In this document: positions 24,984-35,326 of the stretch, piece after piece
Position numbering within the stretch: position 1 is the stretch's first letter
Layout of the letters: each line of letters begins with the position of its first letter
NCBI GenBank assembly: GCA_963575645.1
Contig: OY754470.1
Location: 4,286,501 to 4,350,500, forward strand
Source of the DNA: Xanthostigma xanthostigma
Taxonomy: Eukaryota > Arthropoda > Insecta > Raphidioptera > Raphidiidae
Length of the DNA stretch: 64,000 nt
Direction: 5' to 3'
Translations under genes and position numbers: made by a program
The notes under the pieces: generated by a model
The model's database searches: none
What the model was told of the DNA's origin: nothing
What the model saw: only the letters and a program-made list of their open reading frames with translations

Positions 24984-25090
24984 AGAATAGAATAGATCTT
25001 TATTTTGGCGAAGACCAGCCAATGGCTGTTCTACTTGACCGTCTTGAATTTATACATTGTCATAATTATAATTTTTCTAAACTATTTAGT
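24984..25090 (-). mobile_element. Possible non-LTR 3' tail
   Basis: On the minus strand ends '...aataaagatctattctattc', a polyadenylation-like motif followed by TTCTA repeats. The same tail style occurs on the plus strand at 8800-8830. No coding sequence is left. Confidence 0.4.
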
Positions 25091-26015
25091 AAGCCGTTCT
25101 GATTTTTGAGTACTTATTGCAGAATTATTAAGAAATAAGCCCACAAAATTTCATGCATCTTAAGGTGATTTGATCTATCCCTTATACATCCTTAAAGACA
25201 AAGATTTAAAAATCATATTAGAATTTCATTAGAACGGAAGTTTTTGAAGACCCGTTCCATTTGAAGAAAGGGTATTTCACCTAGTTTTCATAAATATTAT
25301 ATGAATATAGTTGACACAGCAATTTCTCCATTTACTATATTGAAAGAATTATTTGATTTGAATTATTTGTTTGGTAAATATTTGAGATTCGATCGAATTG
25401 TTTGTAGTTCGACAATATATCAGTACCGGGTACTATAAAAGACGATTGACATAATTATTTAACTATTATCTAACATTATACTGTAATAATAATAATGTGA
25501 AAAACTCGGGTCGCAGTGCGAAACCCTGCCGACAATATAGTGTATTTGCTTTTATAAGCAGTGTGGCTCTATTGTATGAACTTAACTTTGTTTTTGGACA
25601 AAAGAAAAAAATTATCCCTTAATACACCCCTTAAAACAAAATTTTTTTCTTAATTTCAATACTATATACCAATTCAACATCTGTATCAAATTATATACAC
25701 CCTTCAGTATGCAAATCCATATCAATAAACTTGCGTTTTCATAAAATTTGTAAGTCCGGTCCTGTCGGGCCGATTTTATTAAAATTTTAGCAGCACATTT
25801 CAATAATTACTAAAGGGTTAAATTTCAAATTTGAAACGATTCTGAGAATTTTTTCGGTATTTTTGGGCCCAAAAACATTTTTCAACCCCTAAATGCCCCC
25901 CTTAAAGTGGCCCGATCGGGCCCATTTTAAATAGGCTTCGTGCGGTGATGGATTTTAACATGTGGTCCAAATTTCGTTAAAATCAATTAACTCCTTCGAA
26001 AGTTATTGCCCGCAC

Positions 26016-26018
26016 CTA

Positions 26019-26077
<59 letters not shown>

Positions 26078-26078
26078 T
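26016..26078. repeat. (AT)n microsatellite
   Basis: TA/AT repeats with a few interruptions, preceded by sequence of the type seen at retroelement 3' ends ('gttaaaatcaattaactcct'). Confidence 0.92.
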
Positions 26079-26377
26079 AAACATACTTTTCCAAAAATGG
26101 TGCCAAACTTCTTAGAAACTTATGAAACGTCGAGAAATTTTGGTCCGACCCCTAGGTCCCGCCATCCGACCGACGCCAATAGTGTAAGTGCCTTATGGCA
26201 AATACACTAATAATGAAACAGCCGGTAAATTCTACAGTATTCTTGTTTTCAGATGTTTAACAATGATTCTTGAACGTATTACAAAGAGGACTTATCCCAT
26301 CATAAGATATGATTGCGTTATTTTGATCTTGTGGTATAGCGAATTACTTCTTGTACTAATTTTAAATTAAAGATATA

Positions 26378-26689
26378 CTAGCGGCCCGTCCCGATTTCAC
26401 CCGGGTGCAAAACTGTTCTGGAAATATACTCCCATCTACACAGCAGAACTATCAAAGTACATATAGTTTTGATGTAAGTATCAAAAACAGTTTTTTTTTT
26501 GACAAAACACCGTCGTAGTTCAGCCATTTTGTACAAAATATTTACAAATTATATATACAGAAACCTTCCTTGTTTATCGCTCTTTCTACTAGTGAAAACC
26601 GTATGAAAATCCGTTCGGTTGTTTTTGAGTTTTTCGCTTTCAGGCAGACAGACGCGGTGGAGGGACTTGGTTTTATATATATACCCAGA
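26378..26689 (-). mobile_element. Non-autonomous Helitron, minus strand
   Basis: On the minus strand it begins TCTGGGTATATATATAAAAC (from 26689) and ends CTAG (26381-26378) with the GCACCCGGGTGAAATCGGG hairpin region just before. Flanking A and T fit a Helitron target. 312 bp. Confidence 0.82.
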
Positions 26690-26825
26690 TAGACAGGTTT
26701 ACTTTAGATCATTTTTGATACATGAAATGAACTCACCATGGACCTATTATGAGTGCCTGTGTGAGCTCATAGTGAATGAAAATCATGACAGAATTCGTTG
26801 AGTATATATTGTAGAAATATTGAAT

Positions 26826-27260
26826 CAAATGGATACTAATAATCTTCAACTAAAAGTTGTCTTCATATTAACAGTAGATCATGATAATATTTGAAAGATT
26901 CAATATTCCTACAAAATATACTTATTCCTATGATGAATATCGTTGACTCATATTTGCTTCATATTATGTACATTCTATGACGGTGTTAGAAAGATTGAAA
27001 ATTAATTCAAATTTGCTTATTTTAATGATGAATATCGTTGACTCATATTTGCTTCATATTACGAACATTCTATGATGGTGTTAAAAAGATTAAATATTAC
27101 TTCAAATTTGCTTATTTCTGTGATGAATATCGTTGACTCATATTGTGAGCATACCATGACAACATAAGAAAATTTCAAAATTCCTAAAAATATAGTCATT
27201 TCCATGAAAAATTTATTTGAATTATGTTTGCTTCATGAAATGATCACAATATGATAATTA
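26826..27260. repeat. ~95-bp tandem satellite in intron 1
   Basis: The block 'gatgaatatcgttgactcat' begins at 26932, 27028 and 27122, spacing 96 and 94 bp. Diverged partial units extend to both sides ('tgcttcat' and 'cattctatgacgg' recur). No coding capacity. Confidence 0.88.
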
Positions 27261-27361
27261 TAGATGAATACACACAGATAAATAATAAAATATATAGATA
27301 TTGTTTTCGGAATAAAATAGTTACTGTTAGTACCTCTCTGGTTTGTAAAGGATATTTGTTA

Positions 27362-27412
27362 AGTGAAACTTTTTACACGCTGGAGGGAGAATTGGCCTGG
27401 ATCAGACGAAAG
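27362..27412 (+). repeat. Short repeat pair 'ggcctggatcagac', copy 2
   Basis: Second copy of 23255-23312, in the same orientation 4 kb away in intron 1. Confidence 0.7.
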
Positions 27413-29202
27413 TAACATTAACGGGAACGAAGCTATTTAAAAAATTTAAAATTCCCAAAGAATATAATAGCTTTGGGTAAAAGTTGTAATTAAAAAAAGA
27501 TTAAATGAAATAATGTACATAGTGGGCACTATCTTTTGAACCGCATTATTATGTCCTATTTACTCACGTCTTGTAGCTTTTAAAATTTAAATATCCATTT
27601 GATTATTGACAAGATCAATAGATATTGCGTGAAGACTGAAGCTACGTGACTTCTTTGTTGTAGTGAGTTGAGTAGGCATAAATGTTTTCCACTATTTTAA
27701 AATCATTGTGTTCCGATATTTTATTGGTCGACTACAATAGACCAAAACATGATGTCACGTACTTTATTGTTGCGTATTTGAGATTCTAAAAATGTTTATG
27801 ACGTATAATTGTTTTTGGATTAATAACAATTCCGGTAGTACCTATCGTTTGGATAGATTTAATTTAGTAAAGTTTAATACTTTGGATTGTACCCATAGAG
27901 AATTAAAACAAATGTAGACTGTTGAGCGTCTATAATCTAGGATCTCTTTCTCTCTTGACCGTCAATAATCTACAACAATTATCTAAAAACGTTTCTCAAA
28001 CTGAATAAAAGAAACAACAATTTATTAGTTCACGCTGCATTTTTCGTTGATTGTTTTTAATTTATAGTAATTAAACTACACGACCGAAGTTTGAGAAACA
28101 CTGATATTCACGTGATCAGTGTGTGAAACAAATGACGCATATTGAATCGCGGTCCATGGCTGCCATCTCGGACAATGTCGGTGTTTTCTTCTTTTTTATT
28201 AAAGGATCAAGACAATAATATAAACGATCAATTAACTACAATTAAAGATTCTAGAATTATAATTTATCATTCAATTTGATAACTGTTGCTGTTGACAATT
28301 GTCACCGTTGATTGAAAAGTTCATTGATATATTTACAGTTAGGTTTAATAGATGAATTAATTATTGTTTACAATCAATCGTATGAAGCGGAGGCACTTTT
28401 TAGCTTAAGCAACTTTTTAGGTAATTTTTTCTTCAGAGAGCCTATAATTACTGAATCGTTTGTCTGATATAATTTTTAAGACCCATTATAAATTTAAATC
28501 TTTGTTAAAATTAATTTGTTTGAATAATCCCAATATTTCTTTTTGTGTTTTGGGCACAATTTTTTTATTTATCATCTAAATACAATTTTTACTAATTTTG
28601 AAATACACTTCGGGGGGTAATGTCGTTTTCGTAAAATATTTCCAGTATGGTCGAACTGTCGGATATTTAAATCTATACCTATTATAAAGTGAAAATCAGC
28701 TATTTTATAGAAGCTACGCGCAAAAAATGTAGTATATATATCTCGTGTGTCTGTTAAAACTCGCTGGGCTCTCGTCTTACCATAATGTAACTAAAATTAC
28801 GCACTTGATACATAATCTAATATCCCTGCGAATCATAACAAAATATATATTTTACATTTTAAATCAGCCGTATTTTGTACTAACAGAATATTGCTGTCAG
28901 GGCGTCGATGTGTCAACACAATGCGATAATTATACCAGATTGTGTTATCAGTGTTCCTGTTGTTTAATAAGCGATTTTATACAAAAAAATTGTATTAATC
29001 TGATATAAAAAATATTTTTGATAATAATAATGTATGTAATTAGTTACTTATCATCATTGATAATAATCATAACCATAACATTTTTAGCTATATTATTTTT
29101 TCAATGTCATTTTTATACATAATCTAATTTCTAACCAAAAAAGAAATATGATAATTTTTGGAAGATTTCCATTTGTACCCGGGCCAATCGTCGTCGAGCA
29201 GC
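27413..29202. other. Intron 1 filler
   Basis: AT-rich with no recognised element. The 87-codon cysteine-containing frame at 28745-29008 resembles no family I know. Confidence 0.55.
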
Positions 29203-29204
29203 TA

Positions 29205-29724
29205 TACAGGGCTTGTCCCACGACATTACTGCCATAGCCTGCGACTGTGTTGCTGGGATGATTTCAAGTCAAAAATGTCTAATGAACATATACCCGGAAC
29301 GCTATCCTAACTGAGCTAGAAGCATTTGAAATTTTAAATAAGTAAGCCCACTAATGCGGGTATTAGGTTCGGCTGTTGGTTTTGTTATTATTAAAAAGAC
29401 CAGATGGCTGTGAATCACCATTAGTATTTATTCGTACTGATCCTGAGACTCTTCGCAGAGCTACCACTTCAATTCTAAGAAGAGCTAGACTGTATTCAGG
29501 GACTGGGTGGACATTTTAAAGAACTAATTCAATAAAGCGATTTCTTTTTAAATGGTTTTTAAATTAGTATAGGGAATTCCTACAACTACTTATCTAAAAT
29601 TTCAAATGCTTCTAGCTCAGTTAGGACAGCGTTCCGGGTATATGTTCATTAGACATTTTTGACTTGAAATCACCCCAGCAACACAGTCCCAGGCTATGGC
29701 AGTCATGTCGTGGGACACCCTGCA
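29205..29724. mobile_element. Long-TIR DNA element
   Basis: Arms of about 135 bp (29205-29340 and 29590-29724) are inverted copies with scattered differences. Outer ends are TACAGGGCTTGTCCCAC and, inverted, TGCAGGGTGTCCCAC; TA flanks both sides (29203-29204, 29725-29726). The TA target and CAGGG ends would fit a Tc1/mariner-type element. The ~250-bp centre has no transposase frame. Confidence 0.7.
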
Positions 29725-29836
29725 TATTATATTTTATACGGCTTTTTTAATTGGAAACGACATAGACTTGATTTCAATCCAACTTGGACTCAATCCGATT
29801 TTTACCGGGCTGACTAGCTACTAGATAGCAATTATA

Positions 29837-30063
29837 GCTCTGTTCCAATCTCTCTGCGAACAGTAACAGAACCGTCACAGTCATGCGCAGTAGCTTAAGC
29901 GTGTCCCAAAACCGATACAAACTGTTTCGTTTTAGCTAGAGCGCATGATGGTTTCGTATTCGTTTTTTTTTTGGAACATACCGATCAGTTTTGGAACACG
30001 TTTTAGCTACCGCGCCTGTCTATGACGGTTCTGTCACCGTTCGCAGAGAGGCTGGAACAGAGC
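29837..30063. mobile_element. TIR MITE family 'GCTCTGTTCC', copy 1
   Basis: Inverted ends GCTCTGTTCCA with a ~45-bp imperfect arm including 'acagaaccgtcacagtc'/'gacggttctgtcac'. Copies at 40947-41093 and 52274-52425. The centre carries 'gtttcgttttagcta'. The reading frame crossing its right end is accidental. Confidence 0.82.
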
Positions 30064-30729
30064 TTATTTATAGTTTCATCTCTCAAACGTAAGCCGAGTT
30101 TCCCTCCAGTTATACGTAAATGTAATAATCTAAAACGAGCAAAGACAAACTTTTTTATATTTGCTCAGCTGTTATGTGCAAAAAATATAAAATTACTCAC
30201 AGCGCAATTATTCGATCCATGTTTGTAACTTAATTTTTAAATTTACATATAGTCGATATTTTTTAAATTGTTATATTTGAATGTGTCTAGACGTTCAAAA
30301 AAATTCAGGTTTTGATTGATAAAATTATTGAAACCAATGAAATTATGGTAACGTTATTAGAAAAAAAATTAAACGTCAGTTTTTTATAGAGATTATACGA
30401 ATTTCGAATGAAGATTTTTTTTTACAGTAGATATAGTTTTAATAAAATGACAAAACCGAAGGAATAACAAAAAAAAATGACACTTATTATTTTTAATGAC
30501 TGTGAAATAGCAGAAAATGCATATTTAAATATTTTCTCTGTGCAACAAAATTGTTCATTTTTCTATGTGCATTGGATTATGGCAGATTTACACAACTTTT
30601 AATAAAGTGGAAAGTTTGAAAAGCCAAGCATTATTTATAATGAAGACGTTGAACACAATTAAATTCCAAGTTACGTAAAAAGTTGAAACGAATTTAAAAA
30701 TGTTTTTATTTTTGATTATGCGCCTGTAT

Positions 30730-30773
30730 GTAGGCAAATCCCTTTACCTTAGTAATCTCTCTGCCTACATACA
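30730..30773. repeat. Short inverted repeat
   Basis: CTGTATGTAGGCA and TGCCTACATACAG are perfect inverted copies separated by about 20 nt. Confidence 0.75.
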
Positions 30774-30841
30774 GTACTATTAATTTTATCTTTTTTATCA
30801 TATTTTATTACTTACATAAGCCTTCAAATTTTATAAGTTTA

Positions 30842-31060
30842 CTAGCGGCCCTGTACGTGCTTCGCTACGTATAAAGTGAAATAATAAAACAATTTAATTG
30901 GAACATCTATCTATCTATTTTATTAATTGCTAGCTATTTTAAAATATACATGGGCGTATATGTGTCTATGTCGAGCACTCCGGCTGCGCCGTCGTGCCGA
31001 GCAGTTTTAAACGATATTCAGTTTTTTTACATCCTCGATCTAGATATATGGTTGTTAAGT
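30842..31060 (-). mobile_element. Probable Helitron 3' terminus, third family
   Basis: On the minus strand the end reads TACGTAGCGAAGCACGTA (hairpin TACGT/ACGTA) then cagggccgCTAG, followed by T at 30841. The internal and 5' limits are not visible. Confidence 0.45.
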
Positions 31061-31180
31061 TCGTTGCGCCATCTATTGAATATTCACTCAATCCAGTCAA
31101 CAGCCATCTTATATGGTTGTTAAGTTCGTTGCGCCATCTATTGAATATTCACTCAATCCAGTCAACAGGTTCGCCATCTT
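31046..31180. repeat. Tandem duplication, ~65-bp unit
   Basis: 'atatggttgttaagttcgtt' and the following 45 bp occur twice head to tail (from 31046 and 31111), nearly identical, so recent. Confidence 0.9.
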
Positions 31181-31183
31181 ATT

Positions 31184-31212
31184 GCACATACCGCTAAACT
31201 AGCGGTATGTGC
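31184..31212. repeat. Perfect 12-bp hairpin
   Basis: GCACATACCGCT, a 5-nt loop (aaact), then AGCGGTATGTGC. It marks the join between the 65-bp duplication and the repeat at 31213-31406. Confidence 0.85.
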
Positions 31213-31406
31213 TTTATTATCGCTTTGTGCGTCAGAGCTGACTTTCGTTCATATAAGAAGTTATATCTAAGTTAATTTCACACGAAATCCATTCAAATTG
31301 AAGCTTTTTGAAAAGAGGAGATTCTAATCTATAAAACAGAACCATTTTTAAATCAATTCGAGTTCATAAATACTATTAAAATTGTAATTGAAAATCACAT
31401 GTTCGA
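31213..31406 (+). repeat. Interspersed repeat, copy 1 (next to tRNA-Lys half)
   Basis: 'atcgctttgtgcgtcagagc' to 'aaaattgtaattgaaaatca' is shared with 63463-63645 at high identity. Non-coding, origin unknown. Confidence 0.85.
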
Positions 31407-31439
31407 TCAGGGTCGTGGGTTCGAGCCCCACGTTGGGCG
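31407..31439 (+). pseudogene. 3' half of a tRNA-Lys(CTT)-like gene
   Basis: 33 nt agree with the 3' half of eukaryotic tRNA-Lys(CTT): end of the anticodon stem, variable loop GGTC, the T arm with GGGTTCGAGCCCC, and the acceptor strand ending GTTGGGCG. No encoded CCA follows. The 5' half (D arm and anticodon) is not present upstream, where the interspersed repeat abuts directly. A T-rich tract that could serve as a Pol III terminator follows. It cannot fold as a tRNA. Confidence 0.8.
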
Positions 31440-31562
31440 AATATATTTTTATTTATTTTTTTTTTATTTTCTACATTGCATTCTTCTTAGGCTTACATTT
31501 AAATTTATTATAATTTTGTTTAATTAAATTATAAAAAATATTAGTTATAAAAAGTTTAAATA

Positions 31563-31721
31563 CTGCTTTTTATCGACAAAAACTTTTGAACAGTAACTCC
31601 GAATATCATAAAATTTGGACACAACATTCATCTCGGTAAACTAAGATGAATGTGCGTACTCATGTTCCTCCCTTCCCCATTCGTTCTTTTGCACTCGGGT
31701 GAAATCGGGCGGGACCGCTAG
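31563..31721 (+). mobile_element. Helitron 3' half
   Basis: The block 'acaaaaacttttgaacagta' to the hairpin and CTAG (31718-31721, before T) matches the second half of 43814-44197. The 5' half is missing. Confidence 0.75.
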
Positions 31722-33131
31722 TAATATATAAAAAGCTTTCCGGTCGGGCGTCGTCCGGGTAAATTTTAATTTGGCATTTATTATTTGTTTAGGAAGCGTG
31801 CGTCAATCTATTTCAGTAATCAAGTGGGGGATCCCCGATTTGTTGTTTTATATTTTCGCTCACTACTTATCCATATTTTTCCGTAATTATTAAATAGACA
31901 AATAATGTTTTGACTTAGTCGCAAACAAACTTCTTGCTTTTATAAAATGTGCAGATTATTAAATGTATTTTGCTTTAAAAAAATGTACATACGAAATTTA
32001 CATATACCTAGGTAACTCTACTTAAAAAAAATAGTTTTGAATTCTTTTTTTACCGTTCTCCTACAAGCTGTGTTTACTTTATTGTGTTTGACTTTGCTGA
32101 AACAAGTATAATCCATATATCTATTAATTAACTACATGAATCATTGCCTATCTACTCAATGTGCGGTGAGTGAACGCAACAAAGCGTATCAAAAATATGT
32201 CTTTCTTTCTTTGATGATACGATTGTTTGATGTACCTGCATTCAATCTGAATAAAGTATCTCTGTTTCAAAAACTTTGTCTTTTTCTATGGCGTTAACAT
32301 GGACGTACCCAGTTTCTGGCCCAGGAGGGGGCAAATTAGAAATTTCTTAAGCCGGGTCCCCCGCGCTTGTTTTGACTTCCTGGATACGCCAGTGCTTCCG
32401 GCGTAAAAAAGACAGAAGTATATGTTTACACCCTAATGGTTCGATTGCGATTTTATTCCTATGCTCAGTATAGAATAAAAGTATATGGCTAAATCTCAAC
32501 TCTCTTTCTATTTATATCTAGTGCAGTATAATATTGACCTATTGTTCTGACTTTAGCAATCTAAACATCAAGGACCAAGGCATCTTAATTTGTTTGGGCA
32601 CTCGGATTTTAAAATCGAATCGAAAAACATCTTGTTTAGAAATTTGAGTTTTATAACCTTGTCTCCCAATTTCCGGCTACGATTTTGATATTTAGATGAA
32701 CGTAAATAACATTGTTAATATAATGAAATGATACACAAACGTTGAACAACGACACTATACTAGAAAACGTATAGTTCATGCTTTCTAAAAATATCAGTGC
32801 ATGGCACATCATGTATTTATTAATAACTTCATAACTTATTTATAGAATATTTTTCAATAATTTAAATTTATTTTTAACTTTCCTTCAAATACGTATGGAT
32901 ATTTTTTAAAATGCCATCAACTGAATATATTTCATTAGGGTTTCTATATATTTTGATACTACGCGCTTTTTAACCGCAGTGACGTCACGATGTATAAAAT
33001 CCATTGAAACAACAACAGAGGCATTAATAATTCACTTGGCAAAAACAATGTACTACTAAATGTTTATAAACAACAAACATGTGCGAATAATGATGTATAA
33101 TAATTAATAAATGCGTATTAATTGTACTTAC
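31722..33131. other. Intron 1, 5' part
   Basis: No gene. 32290-32400 includes a G-rich patch ('aggagggggcaaatt', 'aagccgggtccc'); the piece 'aaattagaaatttcttaagc' also occurs at 44237-44262 beside a Helitron end. Confidence 0.5.
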
Positions 33132-33145
33132 CCGTTAGTATTCAT
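33132..33145 (-). CDS. Proposed first coding exon of the Tret1-like gene (M-N-T-N-G)
   Basis: On the minus strand, ATG AAT ACT AAC GG is followed directly by a consensus donor, GTAAGTA (33131-33125). The exon leaves two bases, and exon 2 (acceptor TTACAG, first base 22804) starts with exactly one base before its frame, so the join makes a glycine codon and gives M-N-T-N-G-E-K-Y-I-P. This makes a 10.3-kb first intron (33131-22805). Long first introns after a tiny coding exon are common in insect transporters. The support is the start codon, donor and phase fit only; a start exon elsewhere, or several alternative first exons, cannot be excluded. The bases just upstream (33146 to about 33750) would then be 5' UTR and promoter. 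Confidence 0.6.
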
Positions 33146-33780
33146 GTTGATACAACAATTTTATTGTTAGAGTTAAAATACTTGTAGAATTATAAAACTA
33201 TTATCACAGTTTGTTTTGAACTTATAAAATATTAATACACATCTATTTTACTTATTTAAGATCTTTAATTACTATTTCAATCGTTCTTTAAAATTATTTT
33301 TAGTAATTAAACAATGACAATTAATTTTAAGTGTTCTTGTTTGAAGTCTTAGTTTTGGAACAAAACTTAAATACATTGATTATCACTTAATTTATTTTCA
33401 CACCGATCGCAAAAATTTTACAAAAAAACAAACGCAAAACTACCGACTTTAAATAAAAAAGCAGCGCATGAAAATTTAACACATCGGAAAAATTTAAATA
33501 TATTAACTTGATTACAACAATCGAATAAATGAACGTCGATACGACGGTAGATTGCTGTTATATTTGAAACAATTGAGCATCGATCACACATAAACAGTTG
33601 CTATCGATACGCACAGTCAGTTTGTAAGGCGAATCTTGTTTTGTTTGTACCACCACTCCTGGGAACGCCTTTTATCTACTCAGCTGATGCCATGCCATGC
33701 GGCGGTGTACGTCGGCCAGTCAGCGTGGTGTTTTGTTTATTCTGGTTTACTTATATAGAACGATTTATGTTTCGAACTAA
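33146..33780 (-). promoter_or_regulatory. Candidate 5' UTR/promoter region of the Tret1-like gene
   Basis: This stretch lies immediately upstream of the proposed start codon on the minus strand. I saw none of the window's repeat families in it, and its distal part (33600-33740) is richer in G and C than the surrounding AT-rich DNA. I found no clear TATA box with initiator at a sensible spacing, so the assignment rests on position alone. Confidence 0.25.
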
Positions 33781-33924
33781 TTAAAAGAACCATTGGACGA
33801 GTCGGCTCTTTTTTAGAGTTCCGTTTATAAGATATAATTATTAATTAGTCTATATTAATGCTATAAAGAGAGAAAGCCTTTTTGTCTTTAGCGAGTAACC
33901 TCAAGAACAACTCAACACATTTTA

Positions 33925-34282
33925 AAAATTCTTCGACCTGGGTATAATACGCGCCACGAATCTAAAAGGTTCGGAAGTTAGATGCGAATGCGGGCTTGCG
34001 CTTGTACAGTTTGTTGAAAAAATACAAACTCGCATATACAGAGAGGCCATAGAAATACACAAACACACAAATAATTTCAACCGCAAAGATGAAAGTTTGA
34101 CTGTAAGTAAAACCTGGACACCAGCACTGAATGGAACGACCAATCACAGAAGAGCATACTTCGACCGAGTAGAGAACACGAGCACGTTGACTATAAAAGA
34201 CGGAAGTACCACACTTGTCGACACACTTACCTGTGAGCAGCCTAGGAGGACACTTCGCCCGCTACCACATCGCCTTTGGTAA
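33925..34282 (+). pseudogene. Penelope-like element C-terminal (GIY-YIG region) remnant
   Basis: The plus-strand frame is open from about 33925 to the TAA at 34280-34282. The diagnostic part is TRIYREAIEIHKHTNNFNRK, soon followed by TVSKTWTPAL, which is the conserved C-terminal tail after the GIY-YIG endonuclease in Penelope-like retroelements. Reverse transcriptase and the catalytic GIY-YIG core are absent. The first ~80 bp (33941-34035) also occur as one end of the inverted-repeat element at 41185-41494. A TATAAAAG motif at 34192 may be part of an element promoter. Confidence 0.78.
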
Positions 34283-34375
34283 TGTCTACCGCAGTTGTAG
34301 ACGAAACGTCAGGTAGTAATACCAATGAACCACGGCATACAAACCCGGAAACCAAGAAGATTTGGATACACGTTT
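34283..34375 (+). mobile_element. Penelope-like element 3'-terminal segment
   Basis: The block 'tctaccgcagttgtagacg' through 'ccaagaagatttggata' recurs almost exactly at 40137-40225. Its translation around NQEDLD resembles the short conserved tail often seen near the 3' end of Penelope-like elements. Read in another frame it gives VVDETSGSNTN. Because stop codons interrupt one of these frames, I treat it as element UTR. Confidence 0.55.
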
Positions 34376-35326
34376 TGCTCTGTGTTTATATTTGAACTGT
34401 CACTGCGCGCGCACCAGATCTATCCACAAAGCAAGCTTGAAAAGAAGTATCGTGTGAAGCGAGCACATAAAAGCAAGTAAGAAAAGTAGCGCTAGAAAAC
34501 TAGTAGTCAGATCTAGTGGCAAATCCAGCCTCGTGTGCAGCGGCTTTGTGAAGCACCACATTCGTTTCTCCGACGTCCTGCGTTTGTCTGTGGGAGCTAA
34601 AAAATCGCTTTTATGCGTTTAGTCACTGAAACTTTATTAAAAGGATAAATCAAAACATTACATTATTTACAATATGCTTCATATTTTTCTTGTACAATAT
34701 TCTTTTGTAATAGATAAATATAAAGTTGCATGATAGAATTATTTAACAGTTCAAAATCTACATGAATCACATATTTTAGACTGACTGGTTTCAATTGGTG
34801 TACCGGGGTTTTGTTATTTACACATTATTTATCAACTGCAAGCAAATCGCAGATGGCCTTGGTCTTTGCTTTTTTATTTGTGGAAGGAGGATACTGATGC
34901 ACATATTACCACATTCTTTCTGTTTACGGTGAAATATCTGACAATTTCTTGGGTAGAATTTCTCTAGACAACGCTCTTTACCTGTTAGATACAATTACAC
35001 ATTTCAACTTACCTGTTGTTTACTTAACTTAGGCTTAACCCGATTTATTCTGTCATTATAATAATTTGCTGGATATTTTTTCGATAATATTATATTGTAA
35101 TATAATACACACCAGACTTTTGAGTTGCTAATTGCTCTTTAAAATTTTACCCACGATGTCAGGGTTTAAACAAATAAATCTTTTTCTAAAGAAAAATAAA
35201 CCATATTACTTACTTAGTACTTTTTACAAATTTAATTTTTAAGCACTCAGAAGTTAGAACGAAAATTTGGAAGTTTTGTGAGTACCTGCCTACTAAGTAG
35301 AATTCAAGTTAGAATATTTTATATAA
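34376..35326. other. Gene-free DNA
   Basis: GC-richer until about 34600 (possibly more Penelope debris), then AT-rich with nothing recognised. Confidence 0.5.

Noticed and set aside
26931-27140. CRISPR-like spaced repeats
   Set aside because: The 94-96-bp period with conserved 'spacers' is a eukaryotic satellite, and the window is clearly nuclear insect DNA.
32290-32400. Possible further hAT MITE (G-rich patch)
   Set aside because: I could not find matching inverted ends with an 8-bp duplication.
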